A stretch of 64,000 nucleotides of DNA from CAVWZH01 sp963765285. GTDB lineage: Bacteria; Acidobacteriota; Terriglobia; Terriglobales; Acidobacteriaceae. The translations under genes and the position numbers were made by a program. Shown piece after piece: positions 45,401 through 53,690 of the stretch. The notes under the pieces were generated by a model. That model did no database searches, was not told where the DNA came from, and saw only the letters and a program-made list of their open reading frames with translations. The stretch is taken from contig CAVXVR010000002.1 of NCBI GenBank assembly GCA_963765285.1, positions 310,001 through 374,000 on the forward strand, given 5' to 3'. Within the stretch, counting starts at the first letter, position 1, and the number at the start of each line of letters is the position of its first letter.

Positions 45401-45570
45401 CCGTCGCTGCCGCGTCGTTCCTCCGAAATCCCCCTCCAGCGATGCACCATCGGAATCAACCAGTTCACAATTTTTTACGTATTTTTACGGCTGATTGACA
45501 CCCTCCCGGTCTCAACCGACTATGTTTCCCGAGGCTGATCCGCTCTGGACCCGGGTCAGCCAGGCGCAAT

Positions 45571-47229
45571 ATGCCACGCAAACCTTGGAACGAGCGAGCC
45601 CGGTTGAGTCGAACTCTCGAACTAGCGGTCGTGTTGCCGGCCGCGGCGCTCGTCCTGCTCAGCGTCTGGCATGTGAATCACATTCGCCGCGACCGTGCCG
45701 TGGAAGCTGCGTTTGAGCGCGATTTCAGCCAGGTACTTGCCATTTCTGAAAAGCAGATTAACCACCGGGCTTATGAGTTGTTGGACGACGCGCGCACCGA
45801 TTTTCCTCCGCCCGGCGAGACCTGCGAGGAGACCCTGGATCGCATTCTGGCCGCTCATCCCTACATAGCGCACGTATTTGTTTACGACCCCGACCAGGGG
45901 CTGGTATTTCGTTCCCAGTCTCATCGCCTTGACAGCGATAAGGACTTCCGCGCCGAAGGCGCCGATTTCTCCGGCATGATGGACCGCTGGATGAAGACGG
46001 AATACAAAGAGATGGCGGAAAAGATGGCGAAGATGGAGACCAAGGGCACACCCTATTACGCCTTCTACAACTGGGCGCCCCGCGGTGACTGGCATGCCTA
46101 TCAGTCCGCAGCCATGTTCCTCAAGGCGGATGCCAAGGGCAAGACCACCGTCAACGGAATCGTTTTCGATGCCGAGTACCTGCGCGACCGCTTCTTTCCG
46201 GAAGTGCTGAATGACGTCATCAATCGAAACGTAGCGGAAGCGCAGAGCGAGAAAAATCCGGCTGCGATCATGGTCCATCCCCGGGCTGAATCCACGCCTT
46301 TGGCTGCTTCGACGGGCTGGGACAGCGGAGCGCCCGAAGTAGAACGCAACATGGAAACCGTTTTCCCCGGGCTCACCCTGGCCATCAAACTGCATGGCAC
46401 AACTTTGGACGCCATTGGTCATCGCTTCGCGCTGACCAGCTTTCTGATCCTGGGAGCGCTTTCGGTACTGCTTGCGGGCGGCCTCATCCTGACGCATCGC
46501 AACGTGGCGAAAGAGATGGCGCTGGCGCGGCTGAAGTCCGATTTCGTCTCCAACGTCTCCCACGAACTGCGCACTCCGCTCTCCTTAATCCGCCTTTACG
46601 CCGAGACCCTAGAACTGGGGCGCATCACTAGCCCGGATAAAACGCAGGAGTATTACGGCATCATTCGCAAGGAGAGCGAGCGGCTGACCGCGCTGATCAA
46701 CAACATTCTCGACTTTTCGCGGATCGAAGCCGGCCGCAAGGAATATGATTTCCGCGAAACTGACCTCCGCGAACTGGTGCACAACACCCTCGAATCCTAT
46801 CGCTACCAGATCGAACAGAGCGGCTTCACGTACGAAGAGAAAATCGGCGACGTTCCTCCCCTCCGCGTCGACCGCGAAGCCATGGCCCGTTCGTTGTTGA
46901 ACCTGGTCAACAATTCTCTGAAGTATTCGCAGGACAGGAAATTCATCGGCGTAAATCTTTTTCGTGACAACGGCTCGGTGAAGCTGGAAGTGGTGGACCA
47001 CGGAATCGGCATTCCCCAACCGGAGCAGGAGAAAATTTTCGAGAAGTTCTATCGCGTGGGCGATCCGCTGGTGCACAACACGAAAGGAAGCGGACTGGGG
47101 CTTTCTCTGGTGCGCCACATTGCACAAGCTCACGGAGGCGATGTGGCGGTGGAGAGCGCACCCGGCCGCGGCAGCCGGTTCACTATCACTCTCCCAGTAA
47201 ACGGCGGTTCGGTTCCCCCAAAGACTTAA
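45571..47229 (+). CDS. Membrane sensor histidine kinase
   Basis: A 552-residue two-component kinase. TM1 (about residues 18-35) and TM2 (about 288-308) enclose a roughly 250-residue extracytoplasmic sensor with no recognised domain. HisKA has the phospho-acceptor His331 in VSHELRTPLSLIR, and the HATPase domain has the N-box NLVNNSLKYS near residue 447, DHGIGIP and GSGLGLSLV. It is the first gene of a tight operon with the response regulator, SpoIIE phosphatase, sigma factor and SUMF-like genes. The signal sensed cannot be inferred from sequence. Confidence 0.93.
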   Translation: MPRKPWNERARLSRTLELAVVLPAAALVLLSVWHVNHIRRDRAVEAAFERDFSQVLAISEKQINHRAYELLDDARTDFPPPGETCEETLDRILAAHPYIAHVFVYDPDQGLVFRSQSHRLDSDKDFRAEGADFSGMMDRWMKTEYKEMAEKMAKMETKGTPYYAFYNWAPRGDWHAYQSAAMFLKADAKGKTTVNGIVFDAEYLRDRFFPEVLNDVINRNVAEAQSEKNPAAIMVHPRAESTPLAASTGWDSGAPEVERNMETVFPGLTLAIKLHGTTLDAIGHRFALTSFLILGALSVLLAGGLILTHRNVAKEMALARLKSDFVSNVSHELRTPLSLIRLYAETLELGRITSPDKTQEYYGIIRKESERLTALINNILDFSRIEAGRKEYDFRETDLRELVHNTLESYRYQIEQSGFTYEEKIGDVPPLRVDREAMARSLLNLVNNSLKYSQDRKFIGVNLFRDNGSVKLEVVDHGIGIPQPEQEKIFEKFYRVGDPLVHNTKGSGLGLSLVRHIAQAHGGDVAVESAPGRGSRFTITLPVNGGSVPPKT

Positions 47230-47273
47230 GTAGTCTGGCTGTGCACGACTCGGAAGTTGGAGACGCGAGAACC

Positions 47274-47954
47274 ATGACCAGGATCCTGATCGTCGAAGAC
47301 GAACCCAACATGGTGGCGGGGTTGCGTGACAACTTCGAGTTTGATGGATACGAAGTGATCACCGCCCCCGATGGTGTTGCTGGCTTGGAGCGCGCTCTGA
47401 ACGAGGCTCCGGACCTGGTGATCCTCGACGTGATGATGCCCCGCATGAGCGGCTTGGACGTCTGCAAGAACCTGAAGGCCAAGCGGCCGTCTCTGCCCGT
47501 CATCATGCTCACGGCGCGCGGCCAGGAGGTGGACAAAGTGGTTGGCCTGGAGTTGGGCGCTGACGATTATGTGACTAAACCGTTTTCCATCCGCGAGCTT
47601 CTGGCGCGGGTCAAAGCCGTGCTGCGGCGGGCGCGCGTTGTGCCCAAAGAGCAGGAGAGCTATTCCTTCGGCGACGTGGAAGTGAATCTGCGAAGTTGTC
47701 AGGTGTCGCGCAAGGGCAAGTCGATGGAATTTTCCTCCAAGGAGTTCGATCTGCTGAAGTATTTCGTCTGTCATCCCGGCGAAACTCTCAGCCGTGACCG
47801 CCTGCTGGAAGAAGTGTGGGGCTATGACCGTTTCCCCACCACGCGCACCGTGGATGCGCACATTGTTCGCTTGCGGCAGAAAGTCGAACCCAGGCCCGAA
47901 GAACCGCGCTTCATTCTCACCGTGCATGGCACGGGCTACAAATTCGTTGGATGA
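47274..47954 (+). CDS. OmpR/PhoB-family response regulator
   Basis: A 226-residue regulator, begun at the ATG giving MTRILIVEDEPN. The receiver has the DE pair, phospho-acceptor Asp52 in VILDVMMPRMSG and the conserved Lys in YVTKPFSIREL. The C-terminal winged helix (about 130-226) has SSKEFDLLKYF and WGYDRFPTTRTVDAHIVRLR. It should be phosphorylated by the kinase encoded 44 bases upstream. The next gene overlaps its stop codon. Confidence 0.95.
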   Translation: MTRILIVEDEPNMVAGLRDNFEFDGYEVITAPDGVAGLERALNEAPDLVILDVMMPRMSGLDVCKNLKAKRPSLPVIMLTARGQEVDKVVGLELGADDYVTKPFSIRELLARVKAVLRRARVVPKEQESYSFGDVEVNLRSCQVSRKGKSMEFSSKEFDLLKYFVCHPGETLSRDRLLEEVWGYDRFPTTRTVDAHIVRLRQKVEPRPEEPRFILTVHGTGYKFVG

Positions 47955-48882
47955 TTTATCGGCTTTAGTGGAGAAGGCATTGCAGAATGCTCGGCCAATT
48001 CGGCACCGGCGCCAGACTGAAAGATGGACCCATCGCGCGGAGATCCTTGCCGCGCCTAGCGCGAAGACGTATGGTCTTGCCGGACTGGCTCAGCGCAATC
48101 GCACCCTCGAGGACCAGCTCGCCACCCTGCGCCGGGAACATGATGACCTGCGGGCTGCGATGTATGAGGCGGCGCAGGTCCAGAGGAAGCTCTGTGGGCC
48201 GCGCCATGTGCGGCGAGCGGCTTTCGAACTTGCCCGGGAGATTTTTCCTGTGCGGCACGTTTCAGGCGACTTCATCAGCGTCTTCGATTTGGGCAGCGAC
48301 CTGGTCTTTGCCATCGGCGATATCGCCGGCAAGGGCCTTTACGCGGGAATGTGGTTTACCCACGTCGTAAGCATGCTGCGGTCGCAAGTCAGCGTTTCCG
48401 GAGATCCAGCCGCCGCGCTGTCTGCAATCAACCGGCATTTATTGCGCACCAGTCCAGAAGCTCCGCTGACAACATTGTTCCTGGCTCGCCTCGACGTGAA
48501 TAGCGGCGAAGTTACCTACAGCAACGCCGGTCACCCTCCCGCCCTGTTGCTCCGCGAGAACGGCGAACTTGAAGGCTTGAGTGAAGGTGGCCCGTTGCTG
48601 GCAGTCGTGGGTGACGCTCTTTACGTGAGCGGCAGAATCACGCTGCAGCCGGGGGATACGTTGCTCGGTTACTCCGACGGAATTGCCGAATGTCGCAATC
48701 CTTCGGGTGCGGATTTCGGTGTGGAGCGGATTGAAGCCGCCGCGCGCCTATCCTCCGCTGCCACCGCAAGCGGCGTGCTTTTTTCCGTCCTGGGCGCTGC
48801 GGAGGACTTCGCCGCTGGCTACCCGCGTGAGGACGATATGGCGCTGATCGTGCTGCGCCGTGAAATCGAACGAACGGATTGA
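47947..48882 (+). CDS. SpoIIE/RsbU-type PP2C phosphatase
   Basis: A 311-residue serine phosphatase with a short coiled N-terminus (RNRTLEDQLATLRREHDDL) and a PP2C/SpoIIE domain from about residue 90 to the end. The metal-binding aspartates are in VFAIGDIAGKG near residue 125 and in GYSDGIAECRNP near residue 240; YSNAGHPPALLL is a family hallmark. No PAS or GAF sensor is present. A TTG at 47947 overlapping the regulator gene is the best start, with GTG at 47968 as alternative; the frame open from 47794 lies wholly within the upstream gene. Such phosphatases usually act on anti-sigma antagonists, but none is adjacent. Confidence 0.9.
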   Translation: MDDLSALVEKALQNARPIRHRRQTERWTHRAEILAAPSAKTYGLAGLAQRNRTLEDQLATLRREHDDLRAAMYEAAQVQRKLCGPRHVRRAAFELAREIFPVRHVSGDFISVFDLGSDLVFAIGDIAGKGLYAGMWFTHVVSMLRSQVSVSGDPAAALSAINRHLLRTSPEAPLTTLFLARLDVNSGEVTYSNAGHPPALLLRENGELEGLSEGGPLLAVVGDALYVSGRITLQPGDTLLGYSDGIAECRNPSGADFGVERIEAAARLSSAATASGVLFSVLGAAEDFAAGYPREDDMALIVLRREIERTD

Positions 48883-48885
48883 GAA

Positions 48886-49557
48886 ATGATCATGTCGGAT
48901 TCGGAGAAAATTCGTATCGCGGGCATGGGGCTTGAGTTCGTTCCCTCCACCCAGCGTGCGGCCGAAAGCCGTTCGCCCCGCGTGGACGATGCCCGCCTGA
49001 TTCGCTCCGCGCAAGAGGGCAACACGGCGGCCTTCGAGGAACTCGTGCGCTTGTACGATCGCGCGGTTCTGCGCCTTGCGGTTCATCTCACCGGTTCACC
49101 GGAGGATGGGCAGGACATTTACCAGGAGGCATTTCTCCGCGCTTACATCAACCTGGCCCGTTTTCGTTTCGAGTGCTCGTTTTACACCTGGATTTATCGC
49201 ATCGTGACTAATCTTTGCCTCGATCATTTGCGAAAGAAATATTCCCGCGCCCGCGATCTGACCACGACGCTTTCACCAGAGGGCGAGGAGGAAGACGTTC
49301 TGGATCGCGTCCCCGACCAAAGGCCCAGCGCCAGCCCTGAGCGAAGCCTGGATGGGCGCGAACTGCGGCGGACCATCGTCCGCGCTTTGGGCCGGCTTTC
49401 TCCCCGCGAACGCATGGTCTTTGAGTTGCGCCATTACCACGGCATGCGGCTGCGCACCGTGGCCGGGATTTTGAACACCACCGAAGGCACCATCAAGAAC
49501 ACGCTTTTCCGCGCCACGCACAAGTTGCGCACTCAACTCGCCGAGCATCGTGCGTGA
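48886..49557 (+). CDS. ECF RNA polymerase sigma factor (RpoE-like)
   Basis: A 223-residue extracytoplasmic-function sigma factor. Region 2 (about residues 45-115) includes EELVRLYDRAVLRLA, the -10 recognition segment DIYQEAFLRAYINL and WIYRIVTNLCLDHLR; region 4 (about 160-215) has LSPRERMVFELRHYHG and ILNTTEGTIKNTLFRA. A 40-residue N-terminal extension precedes region 2. It starts three bases after the SpoIIE gene, so the phosphatase and sigma factor are co-expressed, and no cognate anti-sigma gene follows. A linker of acidic residues (EGEEEDV) separates the regions. Confidence 0.93.
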   Translation: MIMSDSEKIRIAGMGLEFVPSTQRAAESRSPRVDDARLIRSAQEGNTAAFEELVRLYDRAVLRLAVHLTGSPEDGQDIYQEAFLRAYINLARFRFECSFYTWIYRIVTNLCLDHLRKKYSRARDLTTTLSPEGEEEDVLDRVPDQRPSASPERSLDGRELRRTIVRALGRLSPRERMVFELRHYHGMRLRTVAGILNTTEGTIKNTLFRATHKLRTQLAEHRA

Positions 49558-49571
49558 GACAATTCTGATTG

Positions 49572-50306
49572 ATGGCGACCCAGCACAGCCGGTCTTCTTC
49601 TTGGCCCACGAGTTCGTTCGAGCTCCAACTCGTCTCGATTCCTGAAGGCTGGTTTGGGATGGGCTCGGAAACGGGGCAAGACAACGAGCGTCCCGTGCAT
49701 CGAGTTTGGATCGACGCGTTCCGCCTCGCGGCGTGCCAGGTCACCAATGCGGACTACGCTGGTTTTCTCCGCGCCACCGGCGTAAAACCGCCGCCCTTCT
49801 GGGACGACCCGAACTTCAATCATCCCCAGCAGCCTGTGGTCGCGGTATCGTGGTTCGAAGCGGAGAAATACTGCGACTGGCTCAGCGCCACAAGTGGCCA
49901 ACGCTATCGCCTGCCGACCGAAGCCGAGTGGGAACGGGCAGCGCGGGGCGGCGTAGACGGCCAGCTTTTCCCCTGGGGAGATGCTCCGCCGCAATCTCTA
50001 CTGGACTATGCCAGCCGTTGGCAGAAGGGCCCTGAGCCGGTTGGCTGCTCTGCACCCAATGCGTTCGGGTTGTATGACGTTTGCCAGAACGTGCATGAGT
50101 GGTGCAGTGACTGGTACTGGCCGGACTACTACGCAATTTCGCCGGAACGCAACCCGCGTGGCCCAGAAACAGGCACACGCCGCGCCTCCCGCGGAGGCTC
50201 CTGGCGCCATCACATTAAAGTGTCGCGCTGCGCCGCTCGCTCCAGCATTCCTCCCGAATTTCAGTACGCTGACTATGGTTTCCGCGTGGTTTGCGATTCT
50301 TGTTGA
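49572..50306 (+). CDS. Formylglycine-generating-enzyme-like (SUMF1) protein
   Basis: A 244-residue single-domain SUMF/FGE-type protein. Conserved segments are MGSETGQDNERPVHRV near residue 32, PVVAVSWFEAEKYCDWL near residue 90, RLPTEAEWERAARGG near residue 115, and FGLYDVCQNVHEWCSDWY near residue 162, ending with RGGSW and YGFRVV. The fold is shared by sulfatase-maturing enzymes, EgtB C-terminal domains and uncharacterised relatives; no sulfatase gene is nearby, so the substrate is unknown. It is the last gene of the kinase-sigma operon. Lacking a signal peptide, it should be cytoplasmic. Confidence 0.88.
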   Translation: MATQHSRSSSWPTSSFELQLVSIPEGWFGMGSETGQDNERPVHRVWIDAFRLAACQVTNADYAGFLRATGVKPPPFWDDPNFNHPQQPVVAVSWFEAEKYCDWLSATSGQRYRLPTEAEWERAARGGVDGQLFPWGDAPPQSLLDYASRWQKGPEPVGCSAPNAFGLYDVCQNVHEWCSDWYWPDYYAISPERNPRGPETGTRRASRGGSWRHHIKVSRCAARSSIPPEFQYADYGFRVVCDSC

Positions 50307-50404
50307 GAACTGCCAAGCCCCTTAAGACTTGTCATTCCGTAGCGCCTGCCTTTGCCGCGGAGGAATCTGCTTTTGCGGCCTCAGACGGCCGCGGTGTGTC
50401 GCGC

Positions 50405-50758
50405 TTAGCTCTGCGCGCGATCCGTACCCGCGAGCCAGCGAAAGAGCATGTTGACCAGACTGAGCACGATGGCGCCCCAGAACGCCGCGCCAAAAGTATC
50501 CACGTGAAACCCCGGCACAATGGCCGACGCCAGTTCGATCATCCCCGCGTTAATGATGAGCCAGAATAGGCCCAGTGTGAGCACGGTCAGCGGGAAGGTT
50601 ATGATCTTCAGGAAAACCCCGAGCGTGGCATTCACAAAGCCGATCACCAGCACGGCAATTAACGCTGCCAGCCACCCGCTCACGTGAAATCCCGGAATCA
50701 GGTGCGACACCACCCACAGTGCCAGCGCGCTCAAAGCCCAGTTCAGCAGATGTTTCAT
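50405..50758 (-). CDS. Phage holin family IV-type small membrane protein
   Basis: A 117-residue protein of the widespread 'phage holin family' (PF04020, four helices), despite the name usually a housekeeping membrane protein of unknown function. The sequence has ALWVVSHLIPGFHVSGW, the INATLGVFLKIITFPLTVLTLG type loop, and IVPGFHVDTFGAAFWGA, a repeated GFHV motif. The ATG at 50758 gives a clean N-terminus; the longer frame to 50812 adds an improbable tail. It follows gluQ, separated by a palindrome. Confidence 0.85.
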   Translation of the reverse strand: MKHLLNWALSALALWVVSHLIPGFHVSGWLAALIAVLVIGFVNATLGVFLKIITFPLTVLTLGLFWLIINAGMIELASAIVPGFHVDTFGAAFWGAIVLSLVNMLFRWLAGTDRAQS

Positions 50759-50816
50759 GGAATCTCTCCAGAATCGCACGCCGACTATAAATGCAGTGCC
50801 TGATCCACGCAACTGG

Positions 50817-50845
50817 GTAGCGGGCCGGCGGGACGCCGGCGCTAC
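50817..50845. repeat. Palindromic repeat GTAGC..GCCGGCG-GGA-CGCCGGC..GCTAC
   Basis: Inner 7-base arms (50824-50830, 50834-50840) with outer GTAGC/GCTAC. It lies between gluQ and the small membrane protein gene and is a hairpin of the type scattered across soil bacterial genomes. Confidence 0.6.
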
Positions 50846-50855
50846 GCACTTGTTT

Positions 50856-51719
50856 CTAGGGTGCGAATGTGAGCAGGCGGCTGCGGACTTCCTCCGGTTT
50901 CATCCCGCTTTCGCGCAGGCGCCGGATGCTGAGCGCATCGTGCCGTTTCGCCAGACGAGCGCCGCTCTCGTTCCGCAAGAGATCGCAGTGGTAAAACTCT
51001 GGACTGTTCAGCCCGAGCGCCCGGAACATAAGAAGTTGCCGCGCCGTCGATTTCAGTAAATCCGCGCCCCGCACCACTTCACTGATGCGCATTGCTGCGT
51101 CATCAGCCACCACTGCCAATTGGTAAGCCGGCACATCATCGCGCCGCCACACCACGAAGTCTCCGAAATCGCGCCCGCCCACAAATTCCTGCGTCCCGAG
51201 ATGAAGATCGGTGAACCGTACTTTCTCGTTCTCCGGCACACGAAAACGCCAGTTCACGCCCGCCGGTTCGGCAAACTGCAAAGCGTCCTGCCGCGTACGA
51301 CAACGACCGGGATAGATGGGTTCATCATCGGAATCATGCGGCGCCGTAGCTGCCCCGGCCAGATCCTTCCGCGAACACGTGCACGGATAGATGAATCCGC
51401 CATCGCGCAGTTGCCGCCATGCCGCCAGGTATAAAGCCCGGCGCTCGCTCTGCGAGTAGGGAGCGTACTGTCCGCCACGGTCCGGTCCCTCGGTCCACGT
51501 AATGCCCAGCCAGCGCAAATCTTCCAACATCGCTTGCGCAAACTCGGCACAGCAGCGCTGGGGATCGAGGTCTTCGTTGCGCAGAACCAGCGTTCCGTTG
51601 TGCTGTGTCGCTCTCTGCGCAGCCATCCAGAACGTGTTGGCGTGGCCCAGATGCAGCAATCCGGTTGGCGAAGGCGCCAGTCGTCCGCGGTACCCGCTTG
51701 TATGGGTTGCCTGCACCAA
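50856..51719 (-). CDS. gluQ: Glutamyl-Q tRNA(Asp) synthetase
   Basis: A 287-residue truncated GluRS paralogue that attaches glutamate to queuosine at position 34 of tRNA(Asp). It has the class I HIGH motif as LHLGHANTFW near residue 18 and a divergent KMSKS as GARLAKRHDAL near residue 255. The zinc site is represented by CTCSRKDL near residue 113 and YPGRCR near residue 135. Absence of the anticodon-binding half is characteristic of this family. It begins a minus-strand pair with the holin-like gene. Confidence 0.93.
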   Translation of the reverse strand: MVQATHTSGYRGRLAPSPTGLLHLGHANTFWMAAQRATQHNGTLVLRNEDLDPQRCCAEFAQAMLEDLRWLGITWTEGPDRGGQYAPYSQSERRALYLAAWRQLRDGGFIYPCTCSRKDLAGAATAPHDSDDEPIYPGRCRTRQDALQFAEPAGVNWRFRVPENEKVRFTDLHLGTQEFVGGRDFGDFVVWRRDDVPAYQLAVVADDAAMRISEVVRGADLLKSTARQLLMFRALGLNSPEFYHCDLLRNESGARLAKRHDALSIRRLRESGMKPEEVRSRLLTFAP

Positions 51720-51837
51720 TTTATTCTAGCGGCATCGACGAAGTTTGCCGCTCGGGGGATTTTCTTGGGGCAACGGGATCGCTCAATTAGGCAACATATG
51801 TGAATTGAGGCTGAGGTAGCCAAGGAGGATCAACCGC

Positions 51838-52107
51838 ATGCGCCGTGAACATCTGACCCTGGGTTCGCTCTTGCTGGCAGTTTCTCTCATCGTGCCGCTC
51901 GTGACCGCGGGCTGCGCCGAGCATCGCTATCGGGTGTACGACCCCTACTACCACGACTATCACCGTTGGGACGACCACGAAGTCGTCTATTACAACCAGT
52001 GGGCCACGGAGACCCACCGCGATCCGCACCGTGACTTCAAGAAGCTGGACGATAACGAGAAAAAGGAATACTGGACCTGGCGCCACAGCCATCCCGACCA
52101 GCACTGA
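51838..52107 (+). CDS. Small histidine- and tyrosine-rich lipoprotein
   Basis: An 89-residue product with an AAGGAGG ribosome site. A lipoprotein signal ends at TAGC (Cys26), and the mature part is dense in His and Tyr (HRYRVYDPYYHDYHRWDDHE, then HRDPHRDFKK). No family beyond general lipoproteins was recognised. The histidines might bind metal or heme, but that is unproven. A clear terminator follows. Confidence 0.72.
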   Translation: MRREHLTLGSLLLAVSLIVPLVTAGCAEHRYRVYDPYYHDYHRWDDHEVVYYNQWATETHRDPHRDFKKLDDNEKKEYWTWRHSHPDQH

Positions 52108-52149
52108 ACTGGAAGGAGGGATCGCCTGTAGCCCGAACTTAGCCTTTGT

Positions 52150-52176
52150 CCCCGGGTCACAATCCCGGGGATTTTT
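52150..52176 (+). terminator. Intrinsic terminator after the small lipoprotein gene
   Basis: CCCCGGG and CCCGGGG form a perfect 7-base stem with a 7-base loop, followed by ATTTTT. Confidence 0.88.
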
Positions 52177-52252
52177 CATGGAAAAAACATTCAAGCGCTT
52201 TCCCTGCTCGGTTACACTGTAGAACTTTCGCCCACCGAGGAGGGAATCATTC

Positions 52253-53095
52253 ATGTCTGAAGCGCTGAGCGGTTCTGAGTTTAAGAAGCAATTGCGTGCC
52301 GGCACGCCAAAAATGGGACTGTTTCTTAATGCGCATAGTCCAACTGTGGCCGAACAGCTGGCATTCAGCGGCTACGACTGGTTGCTGGTCGATACGCAAC
52401 ACGGCCCCATGGGCTACGAAAAGCTTTCTGCAATGCTGAGCGGAATCGCCAACGGCGGCGCCAAGTCGCTGGTCCGGGTGGGCGCTTACAACGATCGCCC
52501 GGGCATCCAGCAGGCGCTCGACCTCGGTGCCGACGGCGTCTTGATCCCCTACATCAATACCGCTGACGAAGCCCGCCAGGCCGTGAGTTGCACGAAGTAT
52601 CCCACCGTGGGCACGCGCTCGGTTTATTTTCCCCAGCGCAGCATGAACAAGGCAGGACTGCTCGGCTACGCTGGGAACTGGAACAACGAAAGTATCGTCG
52701 CCCTGCAAGTCGAAACTGCTTCCTGCATTCAGAACATCGCCGAGATTGCCGCCGTTCCCGGCGTCGATATTCTCTTTCTCGGCCAGAATGATCTGTGCAT
52801 GTCGATGGGGCTCTATAACAAATATAAGTTCCCCGACATGTACACTTCCCCAGAGTTGGGCGAAGCCACGCAAGAATTGATCGACCATGCCCGCAAGAAC
52901 AACGTCATCCTGGGGCTATTTCTCTTCGGAACGTCGCGGGTAGGCGAGTTTCTGGAGAAGGGTTTCACCTTCATCAGCATCGGCAACGACCTGCACCACG
53001 TGCTAACGCAGGCGGGCGCCTATGTGAATGACATGGAGAAAATTGCGCAGGAGAAGGGTAAGAGCTGGAAGCGTAGGCCCACGGCGCTGTTCTAG
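52253..53095 (+). CDS. HpcH/HpaI family aldolase
   Basis: A 280-residue class II pyruvate aldolase, of the type that reversibly cleaves 4-hydroxy-2-oxo acids or 2-keto-3-deoxy sugars. The N-terminal LLVDTQHGPMGYEKL segment near residue 43 and a metal-binding glutamate in ALQVETASCIQN near residue 150, followed by FLGQNDLCMSMG near residue 175, place it in the family. The arginine of the substrate site is in LVRVGAYND. No sugar-acid gene lies beside it, so substrate is open. It starts after an AGGAGG site. Confidence 0.88.
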   Translation: MSEALSGSEFKKQLRAGTPKMGLFLNAHSPTVAEQLAFSGYDWLLVDTQHGPMGYEKLSAMLSGIANGGAKSLVRVGAYNDRPGIQQALDLGADGVLIPYINTADEARQAVSCTKYPTVGTRSVYFPQRSMNKAGLLGYAGNWNNESIVALQVETASCIQNIAEIAAVPGVDILFLGQNDLCMSMGLYNKYKFPDMYTSPELGEATQELIDHARKNNVILGLFLFGTSRVGEFLEKGFTFISIGNDLHHVLTQAGAYVNDMEKIAQEKGKSWKRRPTALF

Positions 53096-53131
53096 GGTCA
53101 AAGATGGCGCCGGGCATCCCACGGCTTTTCA

Positions 53132-53623
53132 TTAACGAGGCGGGCGCAGTGCCCCCTTCAGGGCCATCTCATAGAGTTGATCGGCACTCTTATAGTTGCG
53201 GTCGCTCAGCAATTTCATAAGAATGAAGAAAGGGACGCCCCGATATTCACTATGCTTGGTGTAGAACTCGGTGATCACGTCTGTGTAAGCGCCGGGATCG
53301 GGCCCTGATTCCGTGTACTTGGCTTTAGAATATGTTTCCATGCGGGCAAGGCAGCGGGCGGAGGGCATGTCACTGGGGTGATGTTCATCTTCCAGACGAT
53401 ACTTCTTGCCAGGCTTGCCGAATAGCTCCTCGGCGACCTCGCAGGCACTATGGGACCCCTGCAGATAGCCGGTAATGAATCCATTCACGTACGTGGCTCG
53501 TTGTTCCGGGCTCCAGGAAAGCCATTCTCCTCCCCTGTCAACTTCGTCTCGACGCACCTGGGCTGACATACAGGTGATCAATAGGACGAGGACCGCTCCT
53601 CCCACCAGGTACTTATTCAACAC
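53132..53623 (-). CDS. Secreted protein of unknown function
   Basis: A 163-residue product read from a GTG preceded by GGAGATCAA; the longer frame to 53797 overlaps the SulP gene and is rejected. A signal peptide ends near MSAQ (residue 20). The rest contains WLSWSPEQRATYVNGFITGY and repeated Tyr-rich segments, with a Cys pair at about residues 59 and 88. No family is recognised. The body is compatible with a small soluble periplasmic domain. Confidence 0.68.
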   Translation of the reverse strand: MLNKYLVGGAVLVLLITCMSAQVRRDEVDRGGEWLSWSPEQRATYVNGFITGYLQGSHSACEVAEELFGKPGKKYRLEDEHHPSDMPSARCLARMETYSKAKYTESGPDPGAYTDVITEFYTKHSEYRGVPFFILMKLLSDRNYKSADQLYEMALKGALRPPR

Positions 53624-53690
53624 TTGATCTCCTTTCAGGCTGCGATCGGCCCGGTCTCCCGAGGGCAGCCGCCAAGTGCGAACATGAGAC

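Noticed and set aside
50405..50758. Holin annotation as sign of a prophage
   Set aside because: No other phage gene is nearby; this family is mostly chromosomal housekeeping.
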